DNA from: Nocardia kruczakiae NBRC 101016
Lineage (GTDB): Bacteria; Actinomycetota; Actinomycetes; Mycobacteriales; Mycobacteriaceae
Assembly (NCBI RefSeq): GCF_001612965.1
Contig: NZ_BDBL01000040.1
Span: 22,959 to 86,958, forward strand
Direction of reading: 5' to 3'
DNA: 64,000 nt
Below, one piece after another: positions 7,994 to 16,415 of this stretch. The position numbers and the translations under genes were made by a program. The notes under the pieces are model-generated. The model saw only the letters and a program-made list of their open reading frames with translations, was not told the DNA's origin and did not search any database. Position 1 is the first letter of the stretch. Each line of letters starts with the position of its first letter.

Positions 7994-9112
7994 ATGAAAC
8001 TGTCCGATCGGATTCTGAATCGCACCCTGCTGGCCCGGCAGCACCTGCTGCGGCGGTCGTCGGTGGCGGTCCCGCAGCTGTGTGAACACCTGGTCGGGCT
8101 GCAGGCCCAGGACGTGACGCCGCCGTATGTCGGATTGTGGAGCAGGATCAGCGATTTCGATCCGGCGGCGGTCTCGGCCGGACTCGAGAATCGTTCGCTG
8201 GTGCGAATCACGTTGATGCGCGCCACTATTCACCTGGTGACGGCGGCGGATGCGCTGCGCATCGCGCCGCATATCCAGCCGGAACTGGAGAAGATCCCGT
8301 TCCGCAAGGGCTTCTTCTACGGCGCGATGGTCGGGCTCGATCCCGAGGAGGTCCGCGCCCGGGGCGAGAAGGTGCTGGGGGCACAGCCGATGTCGTCGGC
8401 AGAGCTGCGGGCTCGTGCCGTCGAGGAATATCCCGACCGCGAGCCCACGGCCGTGACGCAGACCTGGCTCTATCAGCTCCCGGTGCTGCAGACCCCGCCG
8501 CGGGGGTTGTGGGGGAACAACAGCCGCCCGGTGTGGTCGCGTATCGAACCGTGGCTGGAGGCGCCCCTCGACGAGGCATATCCGGTGCAGGAGTTGGTCA
8601 TTCGCTATCTGCGCGCCTTCGGTCCCGCGACCACGATGGATGTGCAGACCTGGTCGCGACTGCTCGGTATCAAGGAAATACTGGACGGGCTGGGCGACCG
8701 CGTGCGCACCTACACCGACGAGCGCGGCCGCGTCCTCTACGACGCCGCCGACGCCGAACTCGCCGATCCCGATCTGCCCGCACCCGTCCGCCTGCTTGGC
8801 TGGTACGACAACGTCCTGCTGTCGCATCGGGATCGCAGCCGGATCATTCCCGGGAACGCCCCGCTGCCCCTGCGCCATATGGCCGCGCAGGCGTGCCCGG
8901 TGCTCATCGACGGGTTCCTGGCCGGCATCTACAAAATCTTCACCGACAAGTCGGCGGCGCGGTTGCGCATCGCCCCGGGCCGGGAGTGGTCGGCGCGGGA
9001 AGCGGCCGAGGTCGAAGCGGAAGCACGCGGCCTGCTGGGTTTTCTGGAGCCGAGCCTGCGCCCGGAGGTCGACATCCTCGCGCCCGGAGCGAATCTCAGA
9101 ACCGGGAAGTAG
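7994..9112 (+). CDS. Winged-helix DNA-binding domain protein (YcaQ/AlkX-like family)
   Basis: This 372-residue protein begins MKLSDRILNRTLLARQHLL and has the family hallmarks QLCEHLVGLQAQDVTPPYVGLWSRI, VRITLMRATIHLVTAADALR and a C-terminal LLGWYDNVLLSHRDRSRIIP. These belong to the PF06224 winged-helix family. E. coli YcaQ in this wider family is a DNA interstrand-crosslink glycosylase, while many actinobacterial members are uncharacterised. It probably binds or repairs DNA. Its expression may be linked to the quinone reductase upstream. Confidence 0.8.
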   Translation: MKLSDRILNRTLLARQHLLRRSSVAVPQLCEHLVGLQAQDVTPPYVGLWSRISDFDPAAVSAGLENRSLVRITLMRATIHLVTAADALRIAPHIQPELEKIPFRKGFFYGAMVGLDPEEVRARGEKVLGAQPMSSAELRARAVEEYPDREPTAVTQTWLYQLPVLQTPPRGLWGNNSRPVWSRIEPWLEAPLDEAYPVQELVIRYLRAFGPATTMDVQTWSRLLGIKEILDGLGDRVRTYTDERGRVLYDAADAELADPDLPAPVRLLGWYDNVLLSHRDRSRIIPGNAPLPLRHMAAQACPVLIDGFLAGIYKIFTDKSAARLRIAPGREWSAREAAEVEAEARGLLGFLEPSLRPEVDILAPGANLRTGK

Positions 9113-9133
9113 CCACGCGTCGCCGGTGCGCGC

Positions 9134-9655
9134 TCAGGGCGTCGAATTCCGGTATGCCGGAGCCTTACTCGTCCCCGCCGGGGTGAGCGTGCGCAGCAGT
9201 GGCAGTGTGCGGGGGGCGACCACCGTGGACAGCACGATCACACTGTGCGACCGCACCACCGCGGCGCTGCGGTCGATACTCAGCAGCACCGCCTGCAGGC
9301 CCGCATGCGAATCGGCGCCGATGCGGCACAGGACATCGCTGGAACCGGTGGTCGCATAGGCCTCGAGCACGCCGGGGATGGTCTCCAGATCGGTGGTCAC
9401 CGCGTCCAGGGCGCCCTGGGCGATCTCCAGGCTCACGAAGGCCTGCACGTCGAATCCGGCGGCGGTGACGTCGACCTGCGGATCGTAGGAGGCGATGACC
9501 CCGGCCTCCTCCATACGCGCGATGCGCGACTGTACGGTCGCCCGAGCCACCCGGGTCCGTCGCGACAGTTCGAGGACGCCCGCCTTCTGGTACTCGTGCA
9601 TGGCGGTGAGGATCGCCAGATCCAGTTCGTCCAGTTTGGCGTGGGTGCGCGTCAT
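9134..9655 (-). CDS. Lrp/AsnC-family transcriptional regulator (likely hppD regulator)
   Basis: The N-terminal HTH is LDELDLAILTAMHEYQKAGVLELSRRTRVARATVQSRIARMEEAGVI (AsnC-type; first helix DxxDxxIL). The C-terminal RAM domain is FVSLEIAQGALDAVTTDLETIPGV and CRIGADSHAGLQAVLLSID, with 173 residues in total. It is divergent from hppD with 164 nt between starts, so it most likely controls that gene in response to an aromatic amino acid. Two AT-rich half-sites, CAAATTG (9715-9721) and CCAATTGA (9747-9754), lie in the shared promoter region. Confidence 0.88.
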   Translation of the reverse strand: MTRTHAKLDELDLAILTAMHEYQKAGVLELSRRTRVARATVQSRIARMEEAGVIASYDPQVDVTAAGFDVQAFVSLEIAQGALDAVTTDLETIPGVLEAYATTGSSDVLCRIGADSHAGLQAVLLSIDRSAAVVRSHSVIVLSTVVAPRTLPLLRTLTPAGTSKAPAYRNSTP

Positions 9656-9819
9656 CGTCGTCTCCTGTATTCGGCCCGGCGGCCCCGCAGGGGCGCGGCC
9701 GGGGCGCAGCTATTCAAATTGTCCAGCACTCGGCGGCCTGTGGTGACCAATTGAGCCAGGGTGTCTACTCGAAATCCTCGACATTGCCCAGAACCTCGGC
9801 GCGGAGATTATCTGGAGGT

Positions 9820-11013
9820 ATGACAATCGAGGACCTCTCCCGCACCTCCCGGCCCGCGGTGCCGGGCGATGCGGAGCTGCGCCGGCTGGTCGGGCTCGTC
9901 GACCACGATCCCGGTGCCGATCCCTTCCCCGTCCTCGGGTGGGACGCGCTGGTGTGGGTGGTCGGCAACGCGACCCAGTTCACGCACTATCTGCAGGCGT
10001 TCGGGATGGCGCTGGAGGCCTATTCCGGACCGGAGACCGGCAATCGCGATCACAAGTCCTACGTATTGCGCAGCGGCAGTGCGCGATTCGTGGTGTGCGG
10101 GGCGGTGGATCCGGCCAGTCCGCTGGTCGCCCACCACGACCGGCACGGCGACGGCATCGTCGACATCGCGCTCGAGGTGCCCGACGTGGACCGCTGCATC
10201 GCCCACGCCCGGCGCCACGGCGCGCGGATCCTGGTCGAGCCGCACGACGCGTCGGACGACTTCGGCACGGTCCGTACGGCTGCCCTGGCCACCTACGGCG
10301 AAACCCGCCACACCCTGGTCGATCGGTCGCGCTATCACGGTCCGTATCTGCCGGGATATGTCGCACGCCGGTCGGGTTATCAGCCGCGCGCGCCGCATCG
10401 GCTGTTCCAGGCCGTGGACCATGTCGTGGGCAATGTGGAGCTCGGGCGGATGGACGAGTGGGTGGAGTTCTATCACCGCGTCATGGGCTTCACCGATATG
10501 GCGGAATTCGTCGGCGACGATATCGCGACCGAATATTCGGCGCTGATGAGCAAGGTCGTGGCCAACGGCAACCATCGCGTGAAATTCCCGTTGAACGAAC
10601 CGGCGGCCGGGCGTAAACGCTCACAGATCGACGAATATCTGGAGTTCTACGGCGGCCCCGGCGTCCAGCACATCGCCCTGGCCACCGGCGACATCCTGAG
10701 CACCGTCGACGCCCTGCGCCGCGAAGGCATCGAATTCCTCGACACCCCGGACACCTATTACGAGGATCCCGAACTGCGCGCCCGCATCGGCCACGTCCGG
10801 GTGCCGGTGCGGCACCTGCAGTCGCGCGGCATTCTCGTCGACCGTGACGAGGACGGCTATCTGCTGCAAATCTTCTGCAAACCGCTCACCGACCGCCCGA
10901 CCGTATTCTTCGAATTGATCGAGCGGCACGGCTCACTGGGCTTCGGAAAGGGGAATTTCCAGGCCCTGTTCCAGGCGATCGAGCGGGAACAGCACGCGCG
11001 CGGGAATCTGTGA
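9820..11013 (+). CDS. hppD: 4-hydroxyphenylpyruvate dioxygenase
   Basis: HPPD converts 4-hydroxyphenylpyruvate to homogentisate in tyrosine breakdown. The 397-residue protein has the two-domain VOC fold. Its iron ligands are seen in FQAVDHVVGNVE (His), GGPGVQHIALATGDI (His) and VFFELIERHG (Glu). The family's late motif FQALFQAIEREQHARGNL is intact. The start is the ATG directly after GGAGG; an in-frame reading upstream is open but not conserved in character. It lies divergently next to an AsnC-type regulator, a common arrangement for this gene in actinobacteria. Confidence 0.96.
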   Translation: MTIEDLSRTSRPAVPGDAELRRLVGLVDHDPGADPFPVLGWDALVWVVGNATQFTHYLQAFGMALEAYSGPETGNRDHKSYVLRSGSARFVVCGAVDPASPLVAHHDRHGDGIVDIALEVPDVDRCIAHARRHGARILVEPHDASDDFGTVRTAALATYGETRHTLVDRSRYHGPYLPGYVARRSGYQPRAPHRLFQAVDHVVGNVELGRMDEWVEFYHRVMGFTDMAEFVGDDIATEYSALMSKVVANGNHRVKFPLNEPAAGRKRSQIDEYLEFYGGPGVQHIALATGDILSTVDALRREGIEFLDTPDTYYEDPELRARIGHVRVPVRHLQSRGILVDRDEDGYLLQIFCKPLTDRPTVFFELIERHGSLGFGKGNFQALFQAIEREQHARGNL

Positions 11014-11023
11014 CAGGGCGTTC

Positions 11024-11701
11024 TCACTCGTCCTCGGACAGTGCGCGCAGCCGCGCCTTGACGTCGAGGCGTCGTCGCGACCGCACCGTGTGGAACGCCA
11101 GCGCGGCGATGATGGTCCATTGCACCGGGTTCATCAGCGCGACGGATGCCGATACCGGCAGGGAGTAGATCAGCAGGAGCCGCACCACCGCGTCGACCGC
11201 GAGCCCGGCGCTCCACACCACCGTGGCGGTCGTGAACGTGCGCCGGACCTCTGAGTCGTTGTGCCACAACGTTTCCCATCGCCCGGACGAATCCGGTCCG
11301 AGTGCGTGCATGCGCTGCGAGACCGCGAACATCGCCGGCCGGCCCAGCAGGCAACTGCCCGCCAGCAGCACGCTGATCACCGCCGAGGTGATCGGATCCT
11401 TCGCCAGCATCATTCGCTCGTCGCCGCCCAGTACGGCCAGTACGAGACCCAGCGCGTTGAGCAGGAAGACGAATACGGCGACGCCGTCGGCCTTGCGCCG
11501 CGCCGCGGCGATCCCGAGCGCCCATATGCCGGCGACGACCGTCGAACACACCAGCGCGCGATAGCTGGTGCACCCGGCCGCGATCAGCAGATAGTAGGTC
11601 GCGGGCGACAGCCCGATATCGGCTGCGAGTGCCAGAATCCGCCGCGCCCGGCGTAGGCGGCTCCCGGTGCTGTCGGGAGTGAGTGTGGCGGTGTCGGTCA
11701 T
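11024..11701 (-). CDS. VC0807-like integral membrane protein, function unknown
   Basis: This 225-residue protein has five or six predicted membrane helices, e.g. YYLLIAAGCTSYRALVCSTV, VAVFVFLLNALGLVLAVLG, ITSAVISVLLAGSCLLG and WTIIAALAFHTV. The middle HDSEVRR-like segment (LWHNDSEVRRTFTTATVVWSA) and LLGRPAMFAVSQR resemble the VC0807 family of unknown membrane proteins. It converges on hppD with 10 nt between stop codons and is divergent from the two-component pair, which may regulate it; similar membrane-protein/NarL-type pairings are frequent. Confidence 0.7.
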   Translation of the reverse strand: MTDTATLTPDSTGSRLRRARRILALAADIGLSPATYYLLIAAGCTSYRALVCSTVVAGIWALGIAAARRKADGVAVFVFLLNALGLVLAVLGGDERMMLAKDPITSAVISVLLAGSCLLGRPAMFAVSQRMHALGPDSSGRWETLWHNDSEVRRTFTTATVVWSAGLAVDAVVRLLLIYSLPVSASVALMNPVQWTIIAALAFHTVRSRRRLDVKARLRALSEDE

Positions 11702-11909
11702 CGGAATCTCCCCTGCGAGTACTGGACGTTATGTCATTGCCACGCTAGGGATTTCGGGCCGCGGCTCGCCTCGGCCGGGAGATGGATCGTGGGATCTCCA
11801 CCCGCGGGTGGAGCGACCGCGGCCGCATCTCGGCCCGGAGGTCCTTCCGGCGGCGATCCGGACGCGCCTACCGTCGTGGTACCCGGCGCGGAATGTCACC
11901 AGGAGGGTC

Positions 11910-13070
11910 ATGCGAGAGGGGTTGCGGGAGTTCGGGCGACGGCTGATCGGCAACGATCCCGACGCCAGCCCGCTGATGCGTGTCATCGGCGCGACGTTGC
12001 TGGCCGCCAATCTGGTGTTCGGCCATCGCGGTCCGGTGCCGGCGTGGCTGTGGGCGGTGCTGGTGGCCGCCTATGCCGGGTGGCTCGTGTTCGCCGTGGT
12101 CGAATCCCGGAATCCACGGGTGGCCACCCTGGCGTTGACCTGGTGCGCGCTGCTGAGCGCGGCGGTCGTCGGAGCGGCCCCGGACGTCTCCGCATTCATC
12201 ATGCTGTGCGCGGCGGCCAGTGTGCTCGCCCAGCAGTTCCGGTCCGGCACGCGAACCATCGTGCTGGGGTTCGCGGCCCAGGTCGCGGTCCTGATCGCCG
12301 GTTGCGCGATGGCCGGCAAGGACCTCGGCGATACGCTCACCTATGTCGGCGTGCTCGTCATTCTGTTGCTGCTCGGGTTGTATCGGCGCCTGCATCGACT
12401 ACGCGTCCGCCAGACCCAGCTGCTGCTCGAGCAAACCCGTCGCGCGCAGGACGAACACGCCCGGGCGGCCGCGCTCGACGAACGCGCTCGGATCGCGCGG
12501 GAGCTGCACGACGTCCTGGCGCATTCGCTCGGTGCGCTGAGTATGCAGTTGGAGGTCGCGGAACTGCTGCTCGACGAAAGAGGCGATATACCGGGCGCAT
12601 TGGCGCATGTGCGGCGCTCGCACCGGCTCGCCCGCGACGGGTTGATCGAGGCGCGCGGCGCGGTGGCCGCGCTGCGCGGCGACGTGCCACCGCTGCCCGA
12701 TGCCGTGCGTGAACTGGTCGAGAGCTATCGCCGCGATCACGGGATGACGGTGGAGTTGCGCTGCGACGGTCCCGCCCGGCCGGTGGATTCGGGTGCCGCG
12801 GTCTCGCTGGCCCGCACGCTGCGCGAGGCGTTGACGAACGCCGCCAAGCACGCACCGGGACGGCCGGTGCGCGTCGCGCTCGTCTTCACGGCCGGCGACG
12901 TGCGACTGTCGGTGCGGAACACGGTCGCGGAAACGCAGACTCGCGATCCGCTGCCCGGCGGGCACGGTCTGACCGGGATGCGTGAGCGGATCGCATTGGC
13001 CGGGGGCACACTGTCGTCCGGTGTGGCCGACGGCGAATGGGTTGTGACGGCGGAGGTTCCGATTGAGTGA
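11910..13070 (+). CDS. Sensor histidine kinase, NarL/DesK (HisKA_3) type
   Basis: The 386-residue kinase has five or six membrane helices over about residues 25-160. A coiled linker is followed by the HisKA_3 box ARIARELHDVLAHSLGAL (phospho-His near residue 200), then HATPase motifs LREALTNAAKHAPG (N box) and GGHGLTGMRERIALAGG (G boxes). There is no large extracellular sensor, so it may sense the membrane state or an intramembrane signal. The ATG at 11910 has the ribosome site AGGAGGG. The last 8 nt overlap the response regulator. Confidence 0.92.
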   Translation: MREGLREFGRRLIGNDPDASPLMRVIGATLLAANLVFGHRGPVPAWLWAVLVAAYAGWLVFAVVESRNPRVATLALTWCALLSAAVVGAAPDVSAFIMLCAAASVLAQQFRSGTRTIVLGFAAQVAVLIAGCAMAGKDLGDTLTYVGVLVILLLLGLYRRLHRLRVRQTQLLLEQTRRAQDEHARAAALDERARIARELHDVLAHSLGALSMQLEVAELLLDERGDIPGALAHVRRSHRLARDGLIEARGAVAALRGDVPPLPDAVRELVESYRRDHGMTVELRCDGPARPVDSGAAVSLARTLREALTNAAKHAPGRPVRVALVFTAGDVRLSVRNTVAETQTRDPLPGGHGLTGMRERIALAGGTLSSGVADGEWVVTAEVPIE

Positions 13071-13782
13071 GCGCCGGGAACCGCTGCGGGTGCTGGTGGT
13101 CGACGACCAGCAGGTGATGCGTGAGGGTCTGGTCGCACTGCTGGGACTTGTCGACGAGGTGAGCGTGGTCGGCGCCGCGGCAAACGGGGAACAGGCACTG
13201 CGGGCGGTGGCGGAGACCGATCCGGATGTGGTGCTCATGGATCTGCGGATGCCCGTCATGGACGGCGTCGAGGCGACCCGCCGGATCGCGGCCGACCATC
13301 CCGGGACCGCGGTGCTGGTGCTGACCACCTACGCCGACGACGCCTCGATCGTGAGCGCCTTGCGAGCGGGCGCGCGCGGCTACCTCACCAAGGACGCCGG
13401 CCGAGTGGAGATCGTCGCCGCGCTGCGCGCCGCCGCGGCGGGGCAGTCCACCTTCGACGCCACGGTGTCCCAGCGGCTGGTGGACGCGCTGATCGGCGAT
13501 CCTCCCCGTGCCGAGGCGGTGTCCGCACCCCCTGCCCCGAATCCCCCTGCCCCGCATCCCACTGCGCCGAATCCGGACGGCCTCACCGCTCGCGAGGCGG
13601 AGGTCGTCGCCCTCATCACCCGCGGACTGAGCAACGCCGAGATAGCCGCCCACCTGTTCGTCTCGCCGGCGACGGTGAAGACCCACATCAACAACGCCTT
13701 CGCCAAGATCGGCGCCCGCAACCGCGCCGACGCCGTCCGCTACGGCTACCGCCACGGCCTGGCCGACCCGACCGCCGAGTAG
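13063..13782 (+). CDS. LuxR/NarL-family response regulator
   Basis: The 239 residues comprise a receiver domain (acidic pair VVDDQQ, phospho-Asp at about 60 in VVLMDLRMP, Lys at about 110 in GYLTKDAG) and a LuxR helix-turn-helix (LTAREAEVVALITRGLSNAEIAAHLFVSPATVKTH). The start is a TTG inside the kinase gene with CGGAGG six bases upstream; no ATG or GTG start fits as well. The linker between domains is an unusual Pro/Ala/Asn-rich run with repeated PAPNP/PAPHP units. It is the partner of the upstream kinase. Confidence 0.92.
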   Translation: MSERREPLRVLVVDDQQVMREGLVALLGLVDEVSVVGAAANGEQALRAVAETDPDVVLMDLRMPVMDGVEATRRIAADHPGTAVLVLTTYADDASIVSALRAGARGYLTKDAGRVEIVAALRAAAAGQSTFDATVSQRLVDALIGDPPRAEAVSAPPAPNPPAPHPTAPNPDGLTAREAEVVALITRGLSNAEIAAHLFVSPATVKTHINNAFAKIGARNRADAVRYGYRHGLADPTAE

Positions 13783-13836
13783 CCGGGTCGGCGCAGCGGA
13801 CAGCACCTGCGCCGCCGATAACATAGAGTGCCCATC

Positions 13837-14367
13837 ATGCGATTGACGGCGGCGATTGTCACCGGGACGGCTCTCGCGGCGCTGCTGGCGGGCTGCGGGT
13901 CGGGGGATGATTCGGGCAGCGACTCTCCGTCGGTCCGCCCGCCCGCGAAGGTGGCGGCGCTGGGTCCGTTCGCGGGGGAGTGCGGGCATGTCACCGATGA
14001 CGAGGTCCGGAATCTGGGCGGGCTCGGTCAGATCTCGCAGGTGTTCAAGAACTCGGTCGGGTGCAATTGGCAGGCCGGCGGCATCGGCGGTCCGAGTGTG
14101 ACGTTCGCGTCGTATCGAGGCAGCCCGATCGGGCGGGAGAAGGCGTGGGTCACCGCGCAGGGCCGCAATCCGGAGTCGATCGAGGTCGGCGGCCATCAAG
14201 GTTTCCAGGACGCGAGCCAGGACGGCACCATCTGTGATTTCGCCGTGCAACTGGGCGATGACTTCTTCGAATGGTCGACCTCGGCCGGCGCGTTCGGGCA
14301 GGTGTCGGCGACGCCGTGCGACAAGAACCGCAAACTGGCCGAACTGACCGTGCAGCGTCTGAAGTGA
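13837..14367 (+). CDS. DUF3558-like lipoprotein
   Basis: MRLTAAIVTGTALAALLAGCGSG is a type II signal peptide with lipobox LLAGC (Cys at residue 19), followed by a Ser/Asp/Pro linker. The mature domain has conserved Cys residues (GECGHVTDDEV, NSVGCNWQAGG, DGTICDFAVQ, TPCDKNRKLAELTVQRL), the pattern of the DUF3558 lipoproteins of Nocardia and mycobacteria. The ATG at 13837 is chosen over a GTG nine bases upstream because it places a basic residue right before the hydrophobic core. Function is unknown. It is followed 11 nt later by a paralogue. Confidence 0.83.
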   Translation: MRLTAAIVTGTALAALLAGCGSGDDSGSDSPSVRPPAKVAALGPFAGECGHVTDDEVRNLGGLGQISQVFKNSVGCNWQAGGIGGPSVTFASYRGSPIGREKAWVTAQGRNPESIEVGGHQGFQDASQDGTICDFAVQLGDDFFEWSTSAGAFGQVSATPCDKNRKLAELTVQRLK

Positions 14368-14378
14368 GGGCGGCTGAT

Positions 14379-14951
14379 ATGAGCAACGGCATGCGTGATC
14401 GGGGCCGCGTCCGGCGCGGTGTGCGGGCGGGCGGGATCGCGGTCCTCGCGCTGACGGTCGGGGTGGCGGTCGGCGGCTGCGGCCGTACGGTCTCCGGGAC
14501 CGCGTTGCCGGCGGGTAGCGGCGGCGGGGTCAACATGAACTTCGACAAGTTGCTGCGCGAATGCGAAGTCGTGAAGCAGGACGACATCGCCAAGGCGACC
14601 GGCGCCCAGGACGCACAGGGGTCGTTCAACGGCGCGGTGTGCATGTGGGATCTGTCGGGTACGCCCGGCGGCGACGGTATGGCCACGCTGAACTGGTACG
14701 AGATGGGTTCGCTGCCGAACGAGAAGGCCAACAACGACCGGCTCGGCTACACCACCACGGATGTGAACGTGCAGGGCCGGCGCTCGCTGCAGGTGCAGCG
14801 GCCGGGCGATCCGGATTCGTGCGGCGTGATGGCGCCGGCCGCGGACACCGGGATCATCGGCTGGTGGGTGAACTACCGGCCGGGCGGCCATCCGGATCCG
14901 TGTGCCGGAGCGAAGAAGCTGGCCGAGTTGACCCTGAATCTGGCGCGGTAA
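14379..14951 (+). CDS. DUF3558-like lipoprotein, second copy
   Basis: This 190-residue protein has a twin-basic lead (RGRVRRGVRAGG), a hydrophobic core and lipobox VGGCG. The mature part has the same Cys layout as the gene upstream: LRECEVVKQDDIAKATGAQ, NGAVCMWDLSG, DSCGVMAP, PDPCAGAKKLAELTLNLAR. The shared closing motif KLAELT-LxxxR shows that the pair arose by duplication. The two genes are 11 nt apart and would be co-transcribed. A 10-bp direct repeat (CGCGGTAATT twice) overlaps the stop codon. Confidence 0.82.
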   Translation: MSNGMRDRGRVRRGVRAGGIAVLALTVGVAVGGCGRTVSGTALPAGSGGGVNMNFDKLLRECEVVKQDDIAKATGAQDAQGSFNGAVCMWDLSGTPGGDGMATLNWYEMGSLPNEKANNDRLGYTTTDVNVQGRRSLQVQRPGDPDSCGVMAPAADTGIIGWWVNYRPGGHPDPCAGAKKLAELTLNLAR

Positions 14952-15361
14952 TTCGCGGTAATTTCGACCTCCGCTTCGCGCCGAGTGCCCGCGTGTGGGG
15001 CCGGGGAGCGCTCGAGAGATAGTTGTTGTGCATCGTGAGTGGTGAAGCGTGCTTGCCGGACCCCACTTTTGCCCCCCGCCGCGCCGACGGGTATCGTGGA
15101 CCGCTGTGCCCGGAAGCGTGCGGGCAGGTTTGTGCGTAGAACGTAAGCCAGCGAGAGCGGCCGACCGTTTCAGCGTGCCCGGAAAAGTAGGCATGTACTG
15201 CGCGCGACACGCCCGACCTCGGGACGCGTGCGAACGCGATCCGGGCAAGTGGTGACAGCTCTATGACCGCGGCGTGAACTCCGGGGAATCGGGGAGCGCC
15301 GCCGACAAACAGACATCGAAGAGTTCCAGACACCTGGTTACTGAATAAGGAAAGCCGGTAT
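14952..15361 (+). promoter_or_regulatory. Leader/promoter region of the rpsL operon
   Basis: No gene is seen in these 410 nt. The best promoter candidate is TTGCCC (15069-15074), a 17-nt spacer and TATCGT (15092-15097). This would give an untranslated leader of about 260 nt, in line with the long leaders of actinobacterial str operons. Short reading frames on both strands lack ribosome sites and conserved character. I see no clear terminator for the lipoprotein pair upstream. Confidence 0.5.
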
Positions 15362-15736
15362 ATGCCAACCATCAACCAGCTGGTCCGCAAGGGTCGTCGC
15401 GACAAGGTCGCCAAGACCAAGACTGCGGCCCTGAAGGGGAGCCCGCAGCGTCGTGGCGTGTGCACCCGCGTGTACACCACGACCCCGAAGAAGCCGAACT
15501 CCGCGCTGCGTAAGGTCGCGCGTGTTCGCCTGACCAGCGCGGTCGAGGTCACGGCTTACATCCCGGGCGAGGGCCACAACCTGCAGGAGCACTCGATGGT
15601 GCTCGTTCGCGGCGGTCGTGTGAAGGACCTCCCCGGTGTGCGCTACAAGATCATCCGCGGCTCGCTCGACACCCAGGGTGTGAAGAACCGCAAGCAGGCC
15701 CGCAGCCGCTACGGCGCCAAGAAGGAGAAGAGCTGA
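15362..15736 (+). CDS. rpsL: 30S ribosomal protein S12
   Basis: The 124 residues begin MPTINQLVRKGRRDK and contain TTTPKKPNSALRKVARVRL and the loop RGGRVKDLPGVRYKI. S12 sits at the decoding centre. The residues known for streptomycin resistance are wild type here: Lys43 (TPKKPN) and Lys88 (GRVKDL). It is the first gene of the conserved block, with 1 nt between its stop and rpsG. Confidence 0.99.
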   Translation: MPTINQLVRKGRRDKVAKTKTAALKGSPQRRGVCTRVYTTTPKKPNSALRKVARVRLTSAVEVTAYIPGEGHNLQEHSMVLVRGGRVKDLPGVRYKIIRGSLDTQGVKNRKQARSRYGAKKEKS

Positions 15737-15737
15737 T

Positions 15738-16208
15738 ATGCCACGCAAGGGCCCCGCACCCAAGCGTCCGCTGATCAACGATCCGGTCTACGGATCGCCG
15801 CTGGTCACTCAGCTGGTCAACAAGATCCTGCTGGACGGCAAGAAGTCGACCGCCGAGCGCATCGTCTACGGCGCGCTCGAGCAGGCGCGCGAGAAGACCG
15901 GCACCGATCCGGTCGTGACCCTCAAGCGTGCGCTCGACAACGTGAAGCCCGCCCTCGAGGTGAAGCCGCGTCGTGTCGGTGGCGCCACCTACCAGGTCCC
16001 GGTCGAGGTTCGTCCGGGTCGCGCCAACACCCTGGCGCTGCGCTGGCTGGTCAACTACTCGCGCGCGCGTCGTGAGAAGACCATGATCGAGCGTCTGGCC
16101 AACGAGCTGCTGGATGCGAGCAACGGTCTGGGCGCTTCGGTGAAGCGTCGCGAGGACACCCACAAGATGGCCGAGTCCAACCGGGCGTTCGCGCACTACC
16201 GCTGGTGA
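15738..16208 (+). CDS. rpsG: 30S ribosomal protein S7
   Basis: The 156 residues begin MPRKGPAPKRPLINDPVYGS and end NRAFAHYRW, the standard bacterial S7 (156 aa). S7 nucleates assembly of the 30S head and contacts the E-site tRNA. Translational coupling to rpsL is likely given the 1-nt gap. Confidence 0.99.
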   Translation: MPRKGPAPKRPLINDPVYGSPLVTQLVNKILLDGKKSTAERIVYGALEQAREKTGTDPVVTLKRALDNVKPALEVKPRRVGGATYQVPVEVRPGRANTLALRWLVNYSRARREKTMIERLANELLDASNGLGASVKRREDTHKMAESNRAFAHYRW

Positions 16209-16260
16209 TTGGTCACCCGGTCCGCCGGTGAAGGAACGGCGCCGGGAGGCGAGTCACAGT

Positions 16261-16306
16261 CGGGTGCGGCACGTGCTCTCAGCAGGGCACTTATCAGCCG
16301 CACCCG
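16261..16306 (+). promoter_or_regulatory. Large inverted repeat in the rpsG-fusA gap
   Basis: The arms CGGGTGCGGC (16261-16270) and GCCGCACCCG (16297-16306) are perfect complements, and the 26-nt loop contains a further GTGC/GCAC pair. It has no U tract. A consensus -35 (TTGACA, 16310-16315) follows directly, but the matching -10 is poor. The hairpin may be a partial terminator/attenuator or RNA-processing site separating ribosomal-protein expression from fusA. Confidence 0.5.
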
Positions 16307-16415
16307 ACGTTGACATAGTGATGGCCAGGGGCCCGCATCGCAGCGGAACCGCCCGGGCCGTTCCCGAAAATCCCAACTAGCTGATCGCTAACAGAGCAGA
16401 GCGGGGAAGATTTCC

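Noticed and set aside
6863..8878. Open frame of about 670 codons on the minus strand
   Set aside because: It lies opposite two clear genes (quinone reductase and winged-helix protein); its translation is His/Arg/Gly-rich and resembles nothing.
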